Assembly: GCF_004344915.1 (NCBI RefSeq) | Contig: NZ_SKFG01000003.1 | Location: 124,001 to 188,000 of the forward strand | Reading direction: 5' to 3' | Length of the DNA stretch: 64,000 nucleotides | Source of the DNA: Paenibacillus albiflavus | Lineage (GTDB): Bacteria > Bacillota > Bacilli > Paenibacillales > NBRC-103111 | Shown here: one piece after another, positions 43,650 to 53,862 of the stretch | Layout of the letters: the number at the start of each line of letters is the position of its first letter | Position numbering within the stretch: the first letter of the stretch is position 1 | Position numbers and translations under genes: made by a program | The notes under the pieces: model-generated | Told to the model about the DNA's origin: nothing | What the model saw: only the letters and a program-made list of their open reading frames with translations | Databases searched by the model: none

Positions 43650-44869
43650 TAGTTGTCACCCTTGATCCGCTCTGCTGCCAGCTGCAGCAATCGGCGTGCT
43701 ACATTCGATTTGCTTTGCATTGGCAATGCTTCAACTAAACCGTTACGATCAAAGACACGAACGACATTCGTGTCAACGCCAAATCCCGCTCCAGCCTCAG
43801 TTACATCATTTGCTACAAGCAAATCGCAATTTTTGCGAATCAGCTTGTCCATCGCATATTTATCCACATCATTCGTCTCAGCAGCGAAGCCGACGATAAA
43901 CTGAGTCGTTTTGCGTTCACCAATCGTTTGTAGGATATCGGGATTTTTGACAAGCTTAATGACCAGCTCATCGCCAGATTTCTTGATTTTCTGGGCAGCT
44001 TGCACTGCAGGACGATAATCGGCAACTGCAGCCGCTTTGAAAATAATATCCATCTCCTCTAAACGACTAACTACAGCCTGCAGCATATCTTCAGTAGACT
44101 GAACCTCAACCACTTGTACACCAGATGGAAACTTTAGCGCAGTTGGCGCAGTGACAAGTGTGACCTCTGCACCCATTCGATGTGCTTCCTCTGCGAGTGC
44201 ATAGCCCATTTTGCCAGAAGAATCATTCGTGATGTATCGAACAGGGTCGATTCGTTCCAATGTTCCGCCAGCGGTGACAAGCACCTTTTTCCCCTGCAAA
44301 GGCTTGTACGTTTGTTCCTGCATGAATTGCTCAATAATTTGTACAATCGTTTCTGGTTCCGGCAGACGTCCTTTGCCCACATAACCGCATGCAAGCTGTC
44401 CCTCTGCTGGATCAAGGAACATAACGCCTCTTGAACGAAGCAGCTCGATATTATGCTGAACGGCAGGATGTTCATACATATGAACATTCATAGCTGGAGC
44501 TACGATAATTGGAGCTGTCGTAGCTAGTAGGGTGGTACTCAGCATATCATCAGCTATTCCCGCAGCCATCTTAGCAATCGAGTTCGCTGTAGCTGGAGCG
44601 ATGATGAATAGATCTGCATGGTCAGCCGTGTCGATGTGTGCAATTGCCCCTGGATCAAACTCATCGAATGTATCTGTCATCACATGATTTCGTGACAATG
44701 CTTGAAATGTTAGCGGGGTTACGAATTTGGAAGCAGACTCTGTCATAATAACTCTTACATTAGCTCCTGCTTGTGACAGCTTCGAGCATAATCCTGCAGC
44801 TTTGAATACCGCAATGCCACCTGTTACACCGAGAACAATCGTCTTCCCTTGTAATATCGATTTTGACAT
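43649..44869 (-). CDS. coaBC: Bifunctional phosphopantothenoylcysteine decarboxylase/synthase (CoaBC)
   Basis: 406 residues from ATG 44869 after GGGAGGCG; the frame is open upstream to 44911 but passes through the terminator. Domain 1 (CoaC, to about 180): GVTGGIAVFKA, then the active-site His in HIDTADHAD, PAMNVHM near 115 and the conserved Cys in ACGYVGKGRL. Domain 2 (CoaB): KVLVTAGGTLERIDPVRYI, near 195. Two steps of coenzyme A synthesis from phosphopantothenate. A terminator lies between it and rpoZ. Confidence 0.96.
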   Translation of the reverse strand: MSKSILQGKTIVLGVTGGIAVFKAAGLCSKLSQAGANVRVIMTESASKFVTPLTFQALSRNHVMTDTFDEFDPGAIAHIDTADHADLFIIAPATANSIAKMAAGIADDMLSTTLLATTAPIIVAPAMNVHMYEHPAVQHNIELLRSRGVMFLDPAEGQLACGYVGKGRLPEPETIVQIIEQFMQEQTYKPLQGKKVLVTAGGTLERIDPVRYITNDSSGKMGYALAEEAHRMGAEVTLVTAPTALKFPSGVQVVEVQSTEDMLQAVVSRLEEMDIIFKAAAVADYRPAVQAAQKIKKSGDELVIKLVKNPDILQTIGERKTTQFIVGFAAETNDVDKYAMDKLIRKNCDLLVANDVTEAGAGFGVDTNVVRVFDRNGLVEALPMQSKSNVARRLLQLAAERIKGDN

Positions 44870-44893
44870 GATACACGCCTCCCCTATATCACT

Positions 44894-44922
44894 AAAAAAA
44901 ATAACAACCACGAGGGTTGTTA
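44894..44922 (-). terminator. Terminator between rpoZ and coaBC, inside the gene run
   Basis: AACAACC (44903-44909) pairs with GGTTGTT (44915-44921), and the minus strand continues with eight T's (44901-44894). Its stem includes the rpoZ stop codon. It leaves about 25 bases to the coaBC ATG. This should stop or limit read-through from gmk-rpoZ into coaBC-priA. Confidence 0.85.
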
Positions 44923-45138
44923 CAGCGTAGAACTTTCTTTGGGCTCAATCTTTTCATAGCTGATGTAGTCCCCATACAATTCTTCAAGCGCAAATCCAAC
45001 CTGCTTATGTGATTTCCATGTACGCAAGTCTGATTTAGCTCCATCGCGTAATGTTCTTGCGCGTTTGGATGCCGCAACAACCAAAGAATATTTGGAGTCT
45101 ACTTTGTTTAATAGTTTATCAATTGAAGGGTATAACAT
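44920..45138 (-). CDS. rpoZ: RNA polymerase omega subunit
   Basis: 72 residues. MLYPSIDKLLNKVDSKYSLVVAASKRAR is the typical omega N-terminus; the C-terminus is acidic. It helps assemble RNA polymerase. ATG 45138 directly meets the gmk stop (45139); AGGAGAGGTG overlaps the end of gmk. Order remA-gmk-rpoZ-coaBC-priA as in B. subtilis. Confidence 0.96.
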   Translation of the reverse strand: MLYPSIDKLLNKVDSKYSLVVAASKRARTLRDGAKSDLRTWKSHKQVGFALEELYGDYISYEKIEPKESSTL

Positions 45139-45777
45139 TTAAGTCACCTCTCCTATCCATTGCATTAATTTGGTGTAAATTCGTTCTTGTTTACAGCGTT
45201 CAGCCACAACAATCGACTTGATCTTGTCGCAGGCTTTCTCGACCTCATCGTTTACAACGGCATAATCATAATGTTCAATCAGACGAATCTCATCTGCCGC
45301 AACAGACATCCGGTTACGAATGCTTTCAACGGAATTCGTGCCTCTTGTAGTAATTCGATTATGCAATTCATCAAGCGACGGCGGAAGCAGGAATATAAAT
45401 ACACCCTCCGGAAACTTCTGCTTGACCTTAAGAGCACCTTGAACTTCTATCTCTAGAATAATATTCTTGCCATCTTTCAAGGTATCCTCTACAAATCTAC
45501 GCGGAGTTCCATAGTAGTTCCCATCATACTCAGCGTATTCAAGCAACTCATCATTGGCGATCATATGCTCGAACTGCTCACGCTTCTTGAAGAAATAATT
45601 GATGCCATCAACCTCGCCCTCGCGTGGAGCCCTCGTCGTGGCAGATACTGAGTATACCAGATCCAAATTCATTTTGCGAAGCGCTGCACAAACGGTGCCC
45701 TTACCGACACCAGATGGACCAGATAACACGATTAGTACTCCCTGTTCTCGTTCCATAGTGTTCGTATTATTCGTCAT
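45139..45777 (-). CDS. gmk: Guanylate kinase
   Basis: 212 residues from ATG 45777 (AAGGA 8 bases before; ATG 45783 is also possible). P-loop [12 protein letters not shown] near residue 20, GMP-binding [14 protein letters not shown] near 42, lid region REQFEHMI, and [14 protein letters not shown] near 85. It phosphorylates GMP to GDP. Overlaps the end of remA by 11 bases, showing coupled translation. Confidence 0.97.
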   Translation of the reverse strand: MTNNTNTMEREQGVLIVLSGPSGVGKGTVCAALRKMNLDLVYSVSATTRAPREGEVDGINYFFKKREQFEHMIANDELLEYAEYDGNYYGTPRRFVEDTLKDGKNIILEIEVQGALKVKQKFPEGVFIFLLPPSLDELHNRITTRGTNSVESIRNRMSVAADEIRLIEHYDYAVVNDEVEKACDKIKSIVVAERCKQERIYTKLMQWIGEVT

Positions 45778-46027
45778 TATCATCGTCCTTATTGGAAAGT
45801 CGGTGTGCTACAGTTTCTGGCTGAACAGCAGATAGTATCACATGATCGGAGTCCGTAATGATTACTGCTCTTGTTCTTCTGCCATAGGTAGCATCAATTA
45901 GCATATGTCGATCTCTCGCCTCTTGAATAATCCGCTTAATTGGCGCAGATTCAGGTGAGACAATCGAGATGATTCGGTTCGCTGAAACAATGTTACCAAA
46001 ACCAATATTGATTAATTTAATTGCCAT
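45767..46027 (-). CDS. remA: Extracellular matrix regulatory protein RemA (DUF370)
   Basis: 86 residues from ATG 46027 after AAGGAGG. N-terminal [19 protein letters not shown] is the family hallmark; [15 protein letters not shown] follows. RemA is a DNA-binding activator of biofilm matrix and osmoprotection operons in B. subtilis. The C-terminus is acidic and overlaps gmk. The gene is inserted between yloC and gmk as in B. subtilis. Confidence 0.96.
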   Translation of the reverse strand: MAIKLINIGFGNIVSANRIISIVSPESAPIKRIIQEARDRHMLIDATYGRRTRAVIITDSDHVILSAVQPETVAHRLSNKDDDNDE

Positions 46028-46059
46028 AAAGGCCTCCTTCTCATGAAGCACAAGCTGCT

Positions 46060-46944
46060 TCACTCGATATTCTGAATTTGTTCTCGCATTTTCTCGAGTT
46101 CAGCCTTCATGTCGATTACTTTGGCGGCTACCCCGGCATCATTCGCTTTTGAACCTATCGTATTCACTTCTCTGTTCATTTCTTGAATAAGAAAATCCAA
46201 CTTGCGGCCAATAGGCTCTGCAGTTCGCAGCAAAGCGGCGAATTGTCCATAGTGACTCTGCAATCTTGTCAATTCCTCATCAATACTACAGCGATCTGCG
46301 AAAAGTGCAATCTCGGTTGCTAGTCTTGATTCGTCATACCTTACATAATCTCCAGTAAGTTCCTGTACGCGCAAACGTAACCTAGCTGCATACTCGCCAG
46401 CAACTTTTGGCGCATGCGCTACTATGCATTGATGCTGCTGCTCAAGCCGTTCTAGACGTTCCATCAGATCTCGAGCCAGATGATCACCTTCTCGATTCCT
46501 CATGTCAAGCAAGCTGCCGAGCGCTTCTTTAAGACACGCTACAAATGCATGCTCAATAGCCTCGTCAGGTTCAATCCGTTCTTCACGCTGTACGATTAGC
46601 CCTGGCAGCTCAATCAAGTTCTGTAAAGTTAGAGACTCATTGAAGCCATAGCGTTCCTGAAGCTGTCTTGCCGTATGCATATAATTATCAGCTAACGACC
46701 AATCGATATCAATCGATTTGCTAGCACTAGCTTGCCGTTCAACAGTGACGAAAATATCGATTCTACCACGATTGATAAATTCCGCTGTAGTCTTGCGAAG
46801 CGTTTCTTCGAAAGGCATCCACTCTTTGGGCATTCGGATATTTACTTCACTATAGCGATGATTGACGGATTTGACATCCATATACACGGTAAAGTCCGCA
46901 ACAATCGTTTTAGCTTGTCCGAACCCTGTCATGCTTCGTATCAT
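46060..46944 (-). CDS. yloC: YicC-family endoribonuclease YloC
   Basis: 294 residues. [10 protein letters not shown] at the start and the C-terminal block [15 protein letters not shown] are the family signatures (the second binds metal in YicC). YicC proteins are now seen as endoribonucleases acting on some RNAs. ATG 46944 follows after GATGTGATG with only a weak ribosome binding site, and the gene is 18 bases from the end of the methyltransferase gene upstream; probably coupled to it. Confidence 0.95.
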   Translation of the reverse strand: MIRSMTGFGQAKTIVADFTVYMDVKSVNHRYSEVNIRMPKEWMPFEETLRKTTAEFINRGRIDIFVTVERQASASKSIDIDWSLADNYMHTARQLQERYGFNESLTLQNLIELPGLIVQREERIEPDEAIEHAFVACLKEALGSLLDMRNREGDHLARDLMERLERLEQQHQCIVAHAPKVAGEYAARLRLRVQELTGDYVRYDESRLATEIALFADRCSIDEELTRLQSHYGQFAALLRTAEPIGRKLDFLIQEMNREVNTIGSKANDAGVAAKVIDMKAELEKMREQIQNIE

Positions 46945-46962
46945 ATCATCACATCCATTAGA

Positions 46963-48879
46963 TTATTGTAATTCATTTTGCTGGGCGGTACAAGCACTTG
47001 CTTTTTCCCAGACGTATTTTGTTAGTTCTGTGCTCATTTCATAGTATAAGAACGGTGTAATTAAATAGATCCCTTTAAAATAATGCATCGTTACGTCCAG
47101 CAGCTCTTTGGCTATTTCGACGCCTACTTTGCGTCCTTCTGCGCCTTCAAGACCAGTCATTCGTTTGCGGATGTCATCTGAGAGCACAATGCCTGGAACC
47201 TCGTTATGCAGATATTCTGCATTGCGTCCAGAGGCAAGCGGCATAATGCCTACAAAGATCGGAATATCCAAATGCTTGGTCGATTCATATAGTCGCTCAA
47301 TCAGAGCAGGATCATAGATTGGCTGCGTCATGATATAATCCGCGCCTAAAGATATTTTGCGCTCCATTCGCTGAATGGCCTTATCAAGCAGCTTCACATT
47401 CGGATTAAGAGCCGCTCCTATTCGGAAGTTCGCTTTGCGCTTAAGCGGCTTGCCTGAGAATGCAATTCCTTCGTTGAGCTGCTTAATTAAGCGAATCATA
47501 TCAAATGAAGATAAATCATATACGGAGCTTGAGCCAGGCAAATCACCAAATCGTGAAGGATCGCCCGTTACAGCAAGCACGTGATCAATGCCAAGCGCGT
47601 CCAGTCCCATAAGATGTGACTGTGTGCCGATTAAGTTGCGATCGCGTCCAGCGATATGAATAAGCGGTCTTGCGCCGCATTCCGCCTGGACCATCTGACC
47701 AAGCGCCATATTGCTCATTCTTGTAACAGCTAAAGAATTATCCGCCATTGTCACTGCGTCAGCGCCTGCATCCTTAAGCGCCTGCGCGCCTCGCATGAAC
47801 TTGCTAATGTCAAGATCTCGCGGAGGATCCAGCTCGACGATAACCGTATGCCGCTGCTTTACAATGTCCAGCAGCGTCGGCTTAGCGGGCGGCTTGATCA
47901 CGTCCGCTATCGAAACCTCACCCTGCTGTTCATGAACAGCAGGCTTCTCCGCTACCGCTGCGCTTTCAGTGCTGGGCGCTTTAGGGCGGGCTGCGGCAGC
48001 TGTATCTGCCGCATCAACGCCACTAAGCGCCTGCGCGATCGCAGCGATATGCTCCGGCGTCGTGCCGCAGCAGCCGCCGATGATTTTCGCGCCCAGCGCT
48101 GCGAATTGCGGTGCGCATTCGGCGAAATAGCCAGGCGTCGCTCCGAAGGTGACAACGCCGTCAGCATAGTCCGGCATCCCCGCATTTGGGAATACTGAGA
48201 ACGGAATACCTATCGGCGGCGTTATTTTCTCGATCGTCCGCATAATTCCATATGGACCGATGTGGCAGTTAAAACCAATTACGTCGGCTCCCATGGCAGC
48301 AAGTCGATCAAAAGCATCCTGCAAAGGAACACCATCCAGTGTGTTCATGGTTCCTTCTGTCGCAAATTGACAAATAACTGGAATATCACTCACTTCTCGA
48401 ATTAATCGAAGTGCGAGCTCCATTTCACTCATATGATAGAAAGTTTCAAGAAGCAGACCATCTGGACCCGCTTCCAATAAAGCTGTAATTTGCTCTTTAA
48501 ATGCTTCTTCAAGTGTTTCGATTCGAATATTGATCCGTCTGGCTGACCAGATAGAGCCAATTGAGCCGATAACATAAGCATCGCTGCCAACCGCTTGTCT
48601 TGCGAGCTCAACACCTGCCTTGTTAATCGCAGCCACTTCATTCTCTAGGCCGAATTTGGACAATTTCTCCCGATTAGCCGAAAACGTATTCGTCTCTATG
48701 ACCCTTGCACCAGCGTCATAATATTGTTTGTGAACATTCGCTATGACTTCAGGATGCAGAATATTCAACTCTTCATATGAAATACCTACAGGGAAACCCT
48801 GTTGATATAGTAATGTCCCCATTGCACCGTCTCCAACCAGAACAGTGCTTTGCAATGCAGTACGCAAATCCAGTTTCAT
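46963..48879 (-). CDS. yitJ: Bifunctional homocysteine S-methyltransferase / methylenetetrahydrofolate reductase
   Basis: 638 residues in two enzymes. Residues 1-290: homocysteine S-methyltransferase, with GDGAMGTLLYQ near 17, ETNTFSANR near 60, and the zinc-binding Cys in GGCCGTTPEH near 270. A ~50-residue Ala/Pro linker follows. Residues 345-638: MTHFR-type TIM barrel (VIVELDPPRD, then HIAGRDRN, then ADYIMTQPIYDP, near 525). It supplies methyl groups for methionine. B. subtilis has it far away and under an S-box riboswitch; none is seen here. ATG 48879 follows GGTGGAG. Confidence 0.95.
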   Translation of the reverse strand: MKLDLRTALQSTVLVGDGAMGTLLYQQGFPVGISYEELNILHPEVIANVHKQYYDAGARVIETNTFSANREKLSKFGLENEVAAINKAGVELARQAVGSDAYVIGSIGSIWSARRINIRIETLEEAFKEQITALLEAGPDGLLLETFYHMSEMELALRLIREVSDIPVICQFATEGTMNTLDGVPLQDAFDRLAAMGADVIGFNCHIGPYGIMRTIEKITPPIGIPFSVFPNAGMPDYADGVVTFGATPGYFAECAPQFAALGAKIIGGCCGTTPEHIAAIAQALSGVDAADTAAAARPKAPSTESAAVAEKPAVHEQQGEVSIADVIKPPAKPTLLDIVKQRHTVIVELDPPRDLDISKFMRGAQALKDAGADAVTMADNSLAVTRMSNMALGQMVQAECGARPLIHIAGRDRNLIGTQSHLMGLDALGIDHVLAVTGDPSRFGDLPGSSSVYDLSSFDMIRLIKQLNEGIAFSGKPLKRKANFRIGAALNPNVKLLDKAIQRMERKISLGADYIMTQPIYDPALIERLYESTKHLDIPIFVGIMPLASGRNAEYLHNEVPGIVLSDDIRKRMTGLEGAEGRKVGVEIAKELLDVTMHYFKGIYLITPFLYYEMSTELTKYVWEKASACTAQQNELQ

Positions 48880-48990
48880 GCGGCTCCACCCATTTCCCCT
48901 ATCGTACTTTAAAGTACTTCTATGCGGTTAATCATACCCGAAATGGCACGCAATGACTAGTATTTATCAGCATAAAACTATGTCTAGCAT

Positions 48991-49028
48991 AAAGAAACGA
49001 AGCACGTCTTGATGACCGTAGCTTCGTT
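48991..49028 (-). terminator. Terminator after the P-type ATPase gene
   Basis: AACGAAGC (48996-49003) pairs with GCTTCGTT (49021-49028). The minus strand continues TTCTTTAT, a weak T run. Its flanks AAGAAACG/GTTTCTTT resemble the dispersed AAGAAACG repeat. Confidence 0.6.
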
Positions 49029-49077
49029 CGGATGGTTTCTTTGGTTTGTAAGCGCACTTAGTCTACATGATTTTACG

Positions 49078-51858
49078 CTATCTAAAACTCACCTTCGGGC
49101 TGCTAAACGATTTTTTTGACTTCTTGTTGCCTCTCGTCACAGAACCGATACCCATCAAGAAGGTTGGTATACCCGCAGCTACGATGACAAGACACCACTC
49201 ACGGAATCCAAGTGCTACTGTTTTGAAGATAGGCTGCAGATCTGGAACATACATAACTGCCAGCATCAAAAGAAGTGATGATAAAACAGCTAATACGAGC
49301 GAACGATTCTGGAACAAGTTCCGGTGGAAAATCGATCTTGAAGACCTGCAATCAAATACATGGATAAGCTGTGCCATAACAAGTGTGGCAAAAGAAACGC
49401 TTTGCGCTCTGACTAACACTTCCGGATCATCGGCATGACCATGTAGAGACAGATAGAAGGCTCCTAGCGTACACACCCCGATCAGAATGCCTCTTGAGAT
49501 AATTTTCCAACCTAAGCGTCTTGCAAAAATATTCTCTTTGGCCCCCCTTGGCTTCTGCTGCATCAAGTCTTTTTCCGCCTGATCCACGCCAAGTGCCATG
49601 GCTGGCAAGCCATCTGTCACAAGGTTAACCCATAGAATTTGAATAGGTACAAGCGGTAACGGCAACCCAGCCATCATCGCGATAAACATCGTTAGAATCT
49701 CGCCTACATTAGACGCAAGTAAATAGCGGATGAACTTACGAATATTCTCGTAGATGCCTCTGCCTTCTTCTATGGCAGCGACTATTGTCGAGAAATTATC
49801 ATCACTTAGGACGAGTGCGGATGCTTCTTTAGATACATCCGTGCCCGAAATCCCCATTGCAATCCCAATATCGGCAGCCTTGATCGCTGGAGCATCATTA
49901 ACCCCATCACCCGTCATCGCTACTACATGCCCCTTGCGCTGCAAGCTTTTCACAATTCGAAGCTTATGCTCCGGGGATACACGAGCGAAAACATATACAT
50001 CTTCAACAAACTTATCAAGTGCTTCATCCGTAACTGCGGTTAGTTCAGCGCCACTTACAATCATACCGCCATTTTGTGGAAGCATGCCTAAGCTGCGGGC
50101 AATTGCTTCTGCCGTTGTCTGATGATCACCTGTAATCATGACCGTCTTAATTCCAGCCTTACGGCACTTAGAAATTGCATCACGCACTTCTCTACGAGGA
50201 GGATCAATCATTCCTGTTAAACCGACGAACACAAGGCAATCCTCTAATTCACTTTCATCCGTCAATTGATCTGTTATCTTTAAATCACGATAAGCTATAC
50301 CGATGACACGAAGTGCATTGCGTGCCATAGCCTCATTTGCCGACAGCACCTTGGATTTTAGGGTTGCGGTGAACGGAATGATTTTATCTTCCCATAATAC
50401 ATAGGAGCATTGCTCCAATAAAACATCTGGCGCGCCTTTACTACATACCATTCTGCCTTGTGAAGATGAAACAACGACTGACATCCGTTTACGATCTGAA
50501 TCGAATGGTACTTCATGAATCCGACTGTATTGTCCTTCGAGTGCTTGCTGATAGATACCCGCTTTAGCTCCAAGTACAACAAGTGCTCCATCGGTCGGGT
50601 CGCCTTTAACGAGCCACTCCGAAGCAAACTCCTCGTCCTTGCCCTTCTTCCGCTTGCCATCATGTTCCTGCTGATGCAAAGTTGCGTTATTGCACAGAAC
50701 ACTTACCTCCAGTAATTTGGCAAGCATCGTATTTTTACTAACATCGATTAATGCCCCGCTACTATAGATTTGTCCACGAGGATCATAGCCATCACCTGTA
50801 ACGTCTAAGCTTTGCCCTCCCACCCATAAATGGGTAACGGTCATTTTATTCTGTGTCAATGTTCCTGTCTTATCTGAGCATATAACAGATGCACAACCCA
50901 ATGTTTCTACAGATGGAAGCTTGCGTACAATGGCTTTCCGCTTAATCATACGCTGCACGCCTAGTGCGAGTGCTATCGTAACGATAGCTGGCAATCCTTC
51001 TGGAATAGCTGCAACAGCTAAGCTTACACCCGCTATGAACATGGCATATGGAGGCTGTCCATGCACGATTCCTGCAATAACCACCATAATCGTTAAGCCG
51101 ATGGCAACTGCGATCAAGATTTTTCCTAATTGTTCCAATCTGTGCTGCAGAGGGGTTTCTTGACTCTCCGTATTCTGTATGAGATCAGCTATTTTACCCA
51201 TTTCGGTAGCCATACCTGTGCGTACAACAACCGCTTTAGCTGTCCCTCGCGTAATCAGCGTACCCATGAAACCTAGATTCTTCTGGTCACCTAATGGCAC
51301 CTCGTTTGTGTGCAAAGAATCCGTGAACTTGCTTGTCGGCAAAGATTCCCCTGTAAGTGCAGACTCCTCTGCGTACATGCCATACGTTTCAATAAACCTT
51401 ACATCTGCTGGCACTCGGTCCCCACTCTCAAGGACGACAATGTCTCCTGCAACAAGCTCTCTTGCAGGAATATGATGCATTTCCCCGTCACGAACGACAT
51501 TCGTAAATGGTGCAGACAATTCCTTGAGTGCCCTAAGCGAACGCTCTGCACGGAACTCTTGTATGAAGCCAAGGACTCCATTCATCATAATGATCAATAC
51601 AATTGTAATTGCATCCAGATATTCTCCCAAAAGACCAGAAATAAGCGTTGCACCCATTAATACGAGCACCATAAAATCCTTGAACTGGTTCAAGAGCAAC
51701 GTAAGAGGTGAAACAGAGCGCTTCTCAATTAACTCGTTGCTACCATTCTGCTTTAGTCTGTCTGTTGCCTCATCCCATGACAATCCTCTAACTGGATCGA
51801 CTTCATGAGCTAGCAGAACCTCCTCCGTCGACATCTGATACCACTGCCTCTGACTCAT
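49078..51858 (-). CDS. yloB: Calcium-type P-ATPase (P-type 2A) YloB
   Basis: 926 residues, about ten membrane helices, SERCA-like. Actuator loop [10 protein letters not shown] near residue 175, helix M4 [12 protein letters not shown] near 282 (Ca2+ ligand Glu), phosphorylation motif [12 protein letters not shown] near 328, hinge [20 protein letters not shown] near 600, and M6 [12 protein letters not shown] near 700 with the Asn/Asp calcium ligands. It exports Ca2+ from the cell or spore. Start ATG 51858 after GGAGGG. Divergent from rqcH by 173 bases. Confidence 0.95.
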   Translation of the reverse strand: MSQRQWYQMSTEEVLLAHEVDPVRGLSWDEATDRLKQNGSNELIEKRSVSPLTLLLNQFKDFMVLVLMGATLISGLLGEYLDAITIVLIIMMNGVLGFIQEFRAERSLRALKELSAPFTNVVRDGEMHHIPARELVAGDIVVLESGDRVPADVRFIETYGMYAEESALTGESLPTSKFTDSLHTNEVPLGDQKNLGFMGTLITRGTAKAVVVRTGMATEMGKIADLIQNTESQETPLQHRLEQLGKILIAVAIGLTIMVVIAGIVHGQPPYAMFIAGVSLAVAAIPEGLPAIVTIALALGVQRMIKRKAIVRKLPSVETLGCASVICSDKTGTLTQNKMTVTHLWVGGQSLDVTGDGYDPRGQIYSSGALIDVSKNTMLAKLLEVSVLCNNATLHQQEHDGKRKKGKDEEFASEWLVKGDPTDGALVVLGAKAGIYQQALEGQYSRIHEVPFDSDRKRMSVVVSSSQGRMVCSKGAPDVLLEQCSYVLWEDKIIPFTATLKSKVLSANEAMARNALRVIGIAYRDLKITDQLTDESELEDCLVFVGLTGMIDPPRREVRDAISKCRKAGIKTVMITGDHQTTAEAIARSLGMLPQNGGMIVSGAELTAVTDEALDKFVEDVYVFARVSPEHKLRIVKSLQRKGHVVAMTGDGVNDAPAIKAADIGIAMGISGTDVSKEASALVLSDDNFSTIVAAIEEGRGIYENIRKFIRYLLASNVGEILTMFIAMMAGLPLPLVPIQILWVNLVTDGLPAMALGVDQAEKDLMQQKPRGAKENIFARRLGWKIISRGILIGVCTLGAFYLSLHGHADDPEVLVRAQSVSFATLVMAQLIHVFDCRSSRSIFHRNLFQNRSLVLAVLSSLLLMLAVMYVPDLQPIFKTVALGFREWCLVIVAAGIPTFLMGIGSVTRGNKKSKKSFSSPKVSFR

Positions 51859-52031
51859 CCAATTCCCTCCTCAAAGCATTTCCCTAGCTTTCAAGCCCAA
51901 CTTGTACCAATCTATTCAGACAAGCCACATAATATCCCTAACAAAGCATTTAGAAAAAGTTTCTTTTATCGGTCAATATATGGCATGATAGTAGGTGAAC
52001 AAAGTGCAAGTAATTAGGGGTGAGGAATCAA

Positions 52032-53762
52032 ATGGCATTAGACGGACTATTACTCCATGCGCTGACACAAGAGCTGCAGATGTGTGTTGGAGGAAGAATA
52101 AATAAGATACATCAACCATCAGAACATGATCTCGTATTCCAGATTCGTTCCAGAGGGTTAAATTTAAAACTATTGATATCGGCAAACCCAACTTATCCTA
52201 GAATTCATTTAACAGAAGAGCAATTCCTGAATCCTACGGATGCTCCCATGTTTTGCATGCTTATGCGCAAGCACTGCGAAAGCGGCACTATTCAAGCGAT
52301 TGAACAGGTAGGAGCAGAGCGAATAATCCGCATATACGTGAAACAGAGAGACGAGCTTGGAGATGAATCACTCAAAGTGATCATTATTGAACTGATGGGG
52401 CGCCATAGCAATATTATCCTTACAGACGCTAATACAGGAACGATCCTTGATGGCATTCATCATGTAACACCTGCGATATCGGCCTATCGGATTGTCATGC
52501 CGACCGTCGCCTATGTCGCTCCTCCTGAGCAAAATAAGGAAAATCCATTCTCCGTATCGAAAGAACGCTTTTATGAGCTAGTGGATGCAAATGGCGTCCC
52601 GAGTGAAGAGTTGGTAAATCATTTTAACGGAATAAGTCCACTCGCTGCTAAAGAAATCGCATTTCGAGCAAATGCAACTGCCGAGAACGTTGATATAGAT
52701 CGGTTATGGAACGCATTTGCCGAATTAATCGATGATCTGCGCCATAATCGATTCACGCCGAATATCACGGAGACAGCTTCTGGCAAGCTATCATATGCCG
52801 TGTACAAGCTCTCACATTTAGAAGGGACTAGCCAAGCATTTGAAACCGTGTCTGCTTGTCTGGAAAGCTTCTATGGAGACAAAGCGGAAAGAGATGTCGT
52901 TAAACAGCGCACTAGTGATTTGATGCGATTACTGCAAAATGAAATATCGAAAAATCGCAAGAAAATCGTTAAGCTCCAAGAAACGCTGGAAGAAGCAAAG
53001 GACGCGGATCGTTACCGAATTATGGGTGAGCTTCTGACCGCCTCTTTGCATGCCGTAAGCAAAGGTGACACAACAATTGAAGTGATCAACTACTACGATG
53101 AAGAGCAGAGAACAGTCACGATCCAGCTTGATCCGCTGCTTACGCCATCTGAGAATGCACAGCGCTACTTCAAGAGGTATACCAAAAGCAAGAACAGCCT
53201 CGTTATCGTACAAGAACAAATGGAAGAAGCGAATCAAGAAATTCGTTACTTGGAGAATTTGCTCCATCAATTGCAAACCGCAAGCCTGCGCGATATTGAG
53301 GAAATCCGCGAAGAGCTTGGCGAAGGCGGATATGTACGTCAGCGTGGCAAGTCCAAAGCGCGAAGCAAGAAGAAGAATGATAAACCAAGCCTTGCCTGCT
53401 ACACGTCAAGCGAAGGCATTCCGATTTACGTGGGGAAGAACAACAAGCAGAATGAATATTTAACCTGCCGCCTAGCTGGTTCATCCGATACTTGGCTGCA
53501 TACAAAAGATATTCCTGGCTCGCATGTGGTCATACGTGCAGCAGAATATGGCGAGCCTACGCTCCATGAAGCAGCTATACTTGCAGCTTATTATTCACAA
53601 GGCAAAGCATCAAGCAGTGTTCCTGTTGATTTCACGCAAATCAAATATGTACACAAGCCGAATGGCGCTAAGCCTGGCTATGTGATCTACACGAATCAAA
53701 AAACACTTTTCATAACACCAGACGAATCAATCGTAAAATCATTGCAAGTAAGCACAAGATGA
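52032..53762 (+). CDS. rqcH: RqcH, ribosome quality control NEMF/Rqc2 homolog (NFACT)
   Basis: 576 residues from ATG 52032 (GGGGTGAGG 6 bases before). NFACT-N start MALDGLLLHALTQEL, coiled coil (about 290-330 and 380-430), basic KARSKKKN stretch, and C-terminal NFACT-R (YVGKNNKQNEYLTCR, then DTWLHTKDIPGSHVVIR). RqcH binds stalled 50S subunits and adds C-terminal alanine tails. B. subtilis yloA is the homolog and lies next to yloB too. Ends with a bidirectional terminator. Confidence 0.96.
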   Translation: MALDGLLLHALTQELQMCVGGRINKIHQPSEHDLVFQIRSRGLNLKLLISANPTYPRIHLTEEQFLNPTDAPMFCMLMRKHCESGTIQAIEQVGAERIIRIYVKQRDELGDESLKVIIIELMGRHSNIILTDANTGTILDGIHHVTPAISAYRIVMPTVAYVAPPEQNKENPFSVSKERFYELVDANGVPSEELVNHFNGISPLAAKEIAFRANATAENVDIDRLWNAFAELIDDLRHNRFTPNITETASGKLSYAVYKLSHLEGTSQAFETVSACLESFYGDKAERDVVKQRTSDLMRLLQNEISKNRKKIVKLQETLEEAKDADRYRIMGELLTASLHAVSKGDTTIEVINYYDEEQRTVTIQLDPLLTPSENAQRYFKRYTKSKNSLVIVQEQMEEANQEIRYLENLLHQLQTASLRDIEEIREELGEGGYVRQRGKSKARSKKKNDKPSLACYTSSEGIPIYVGKNNKQNEYLTCRLAGSSDTWLHTKDIPGSHVVIRAAEYGEPTLHEAAILAAYYSQGKASSSVPVDFTQIKYVHKPNGAKPGYVIYTNQKTLFITPDESIVKSLQVSTR

Positions 53763-53780
53763 AACGGTTCCACCGTCCTT
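53758..53780 (-). repeat. Partial copy of the AAGAAACG/ACCGT dispersed repeat
   Basis: ACGGT...ACCGT stem with CCTT after it, on the plus strand GATGAAACGGTTCCACCGTCCTT. It overlaps the last codons of rqcH. Confidence 0.45.
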
Positions 53781-53791
53781 ACTGAAATAAC

Positions 53792-53833
53792 AAAACCAGC
53801 ATTCAGAGGATTGCCCTCTTAATGCTGGTTTTT
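53792..53833. terminator. Bidirectional terminator between rqcH and capA
   Basis: AAAACCAGCATT (53792-53803) pairs with AATGCTGGTTTT (53821-53832) around an inner AGAGG/CCTCT hairpin; A's and T's flank it on both sides. Confidence 0.88.
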
Positions 53834-53862
53834 ACGTTTCTTCCTAATAATCGCTATAATCT

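Noticed and set aside
48880-49077. Possible SAM riboswitch for the methionine gene
   Set aside because: No S-box core found; only a short terminator hairpin and a TACTTTAAAGTA palindrome.
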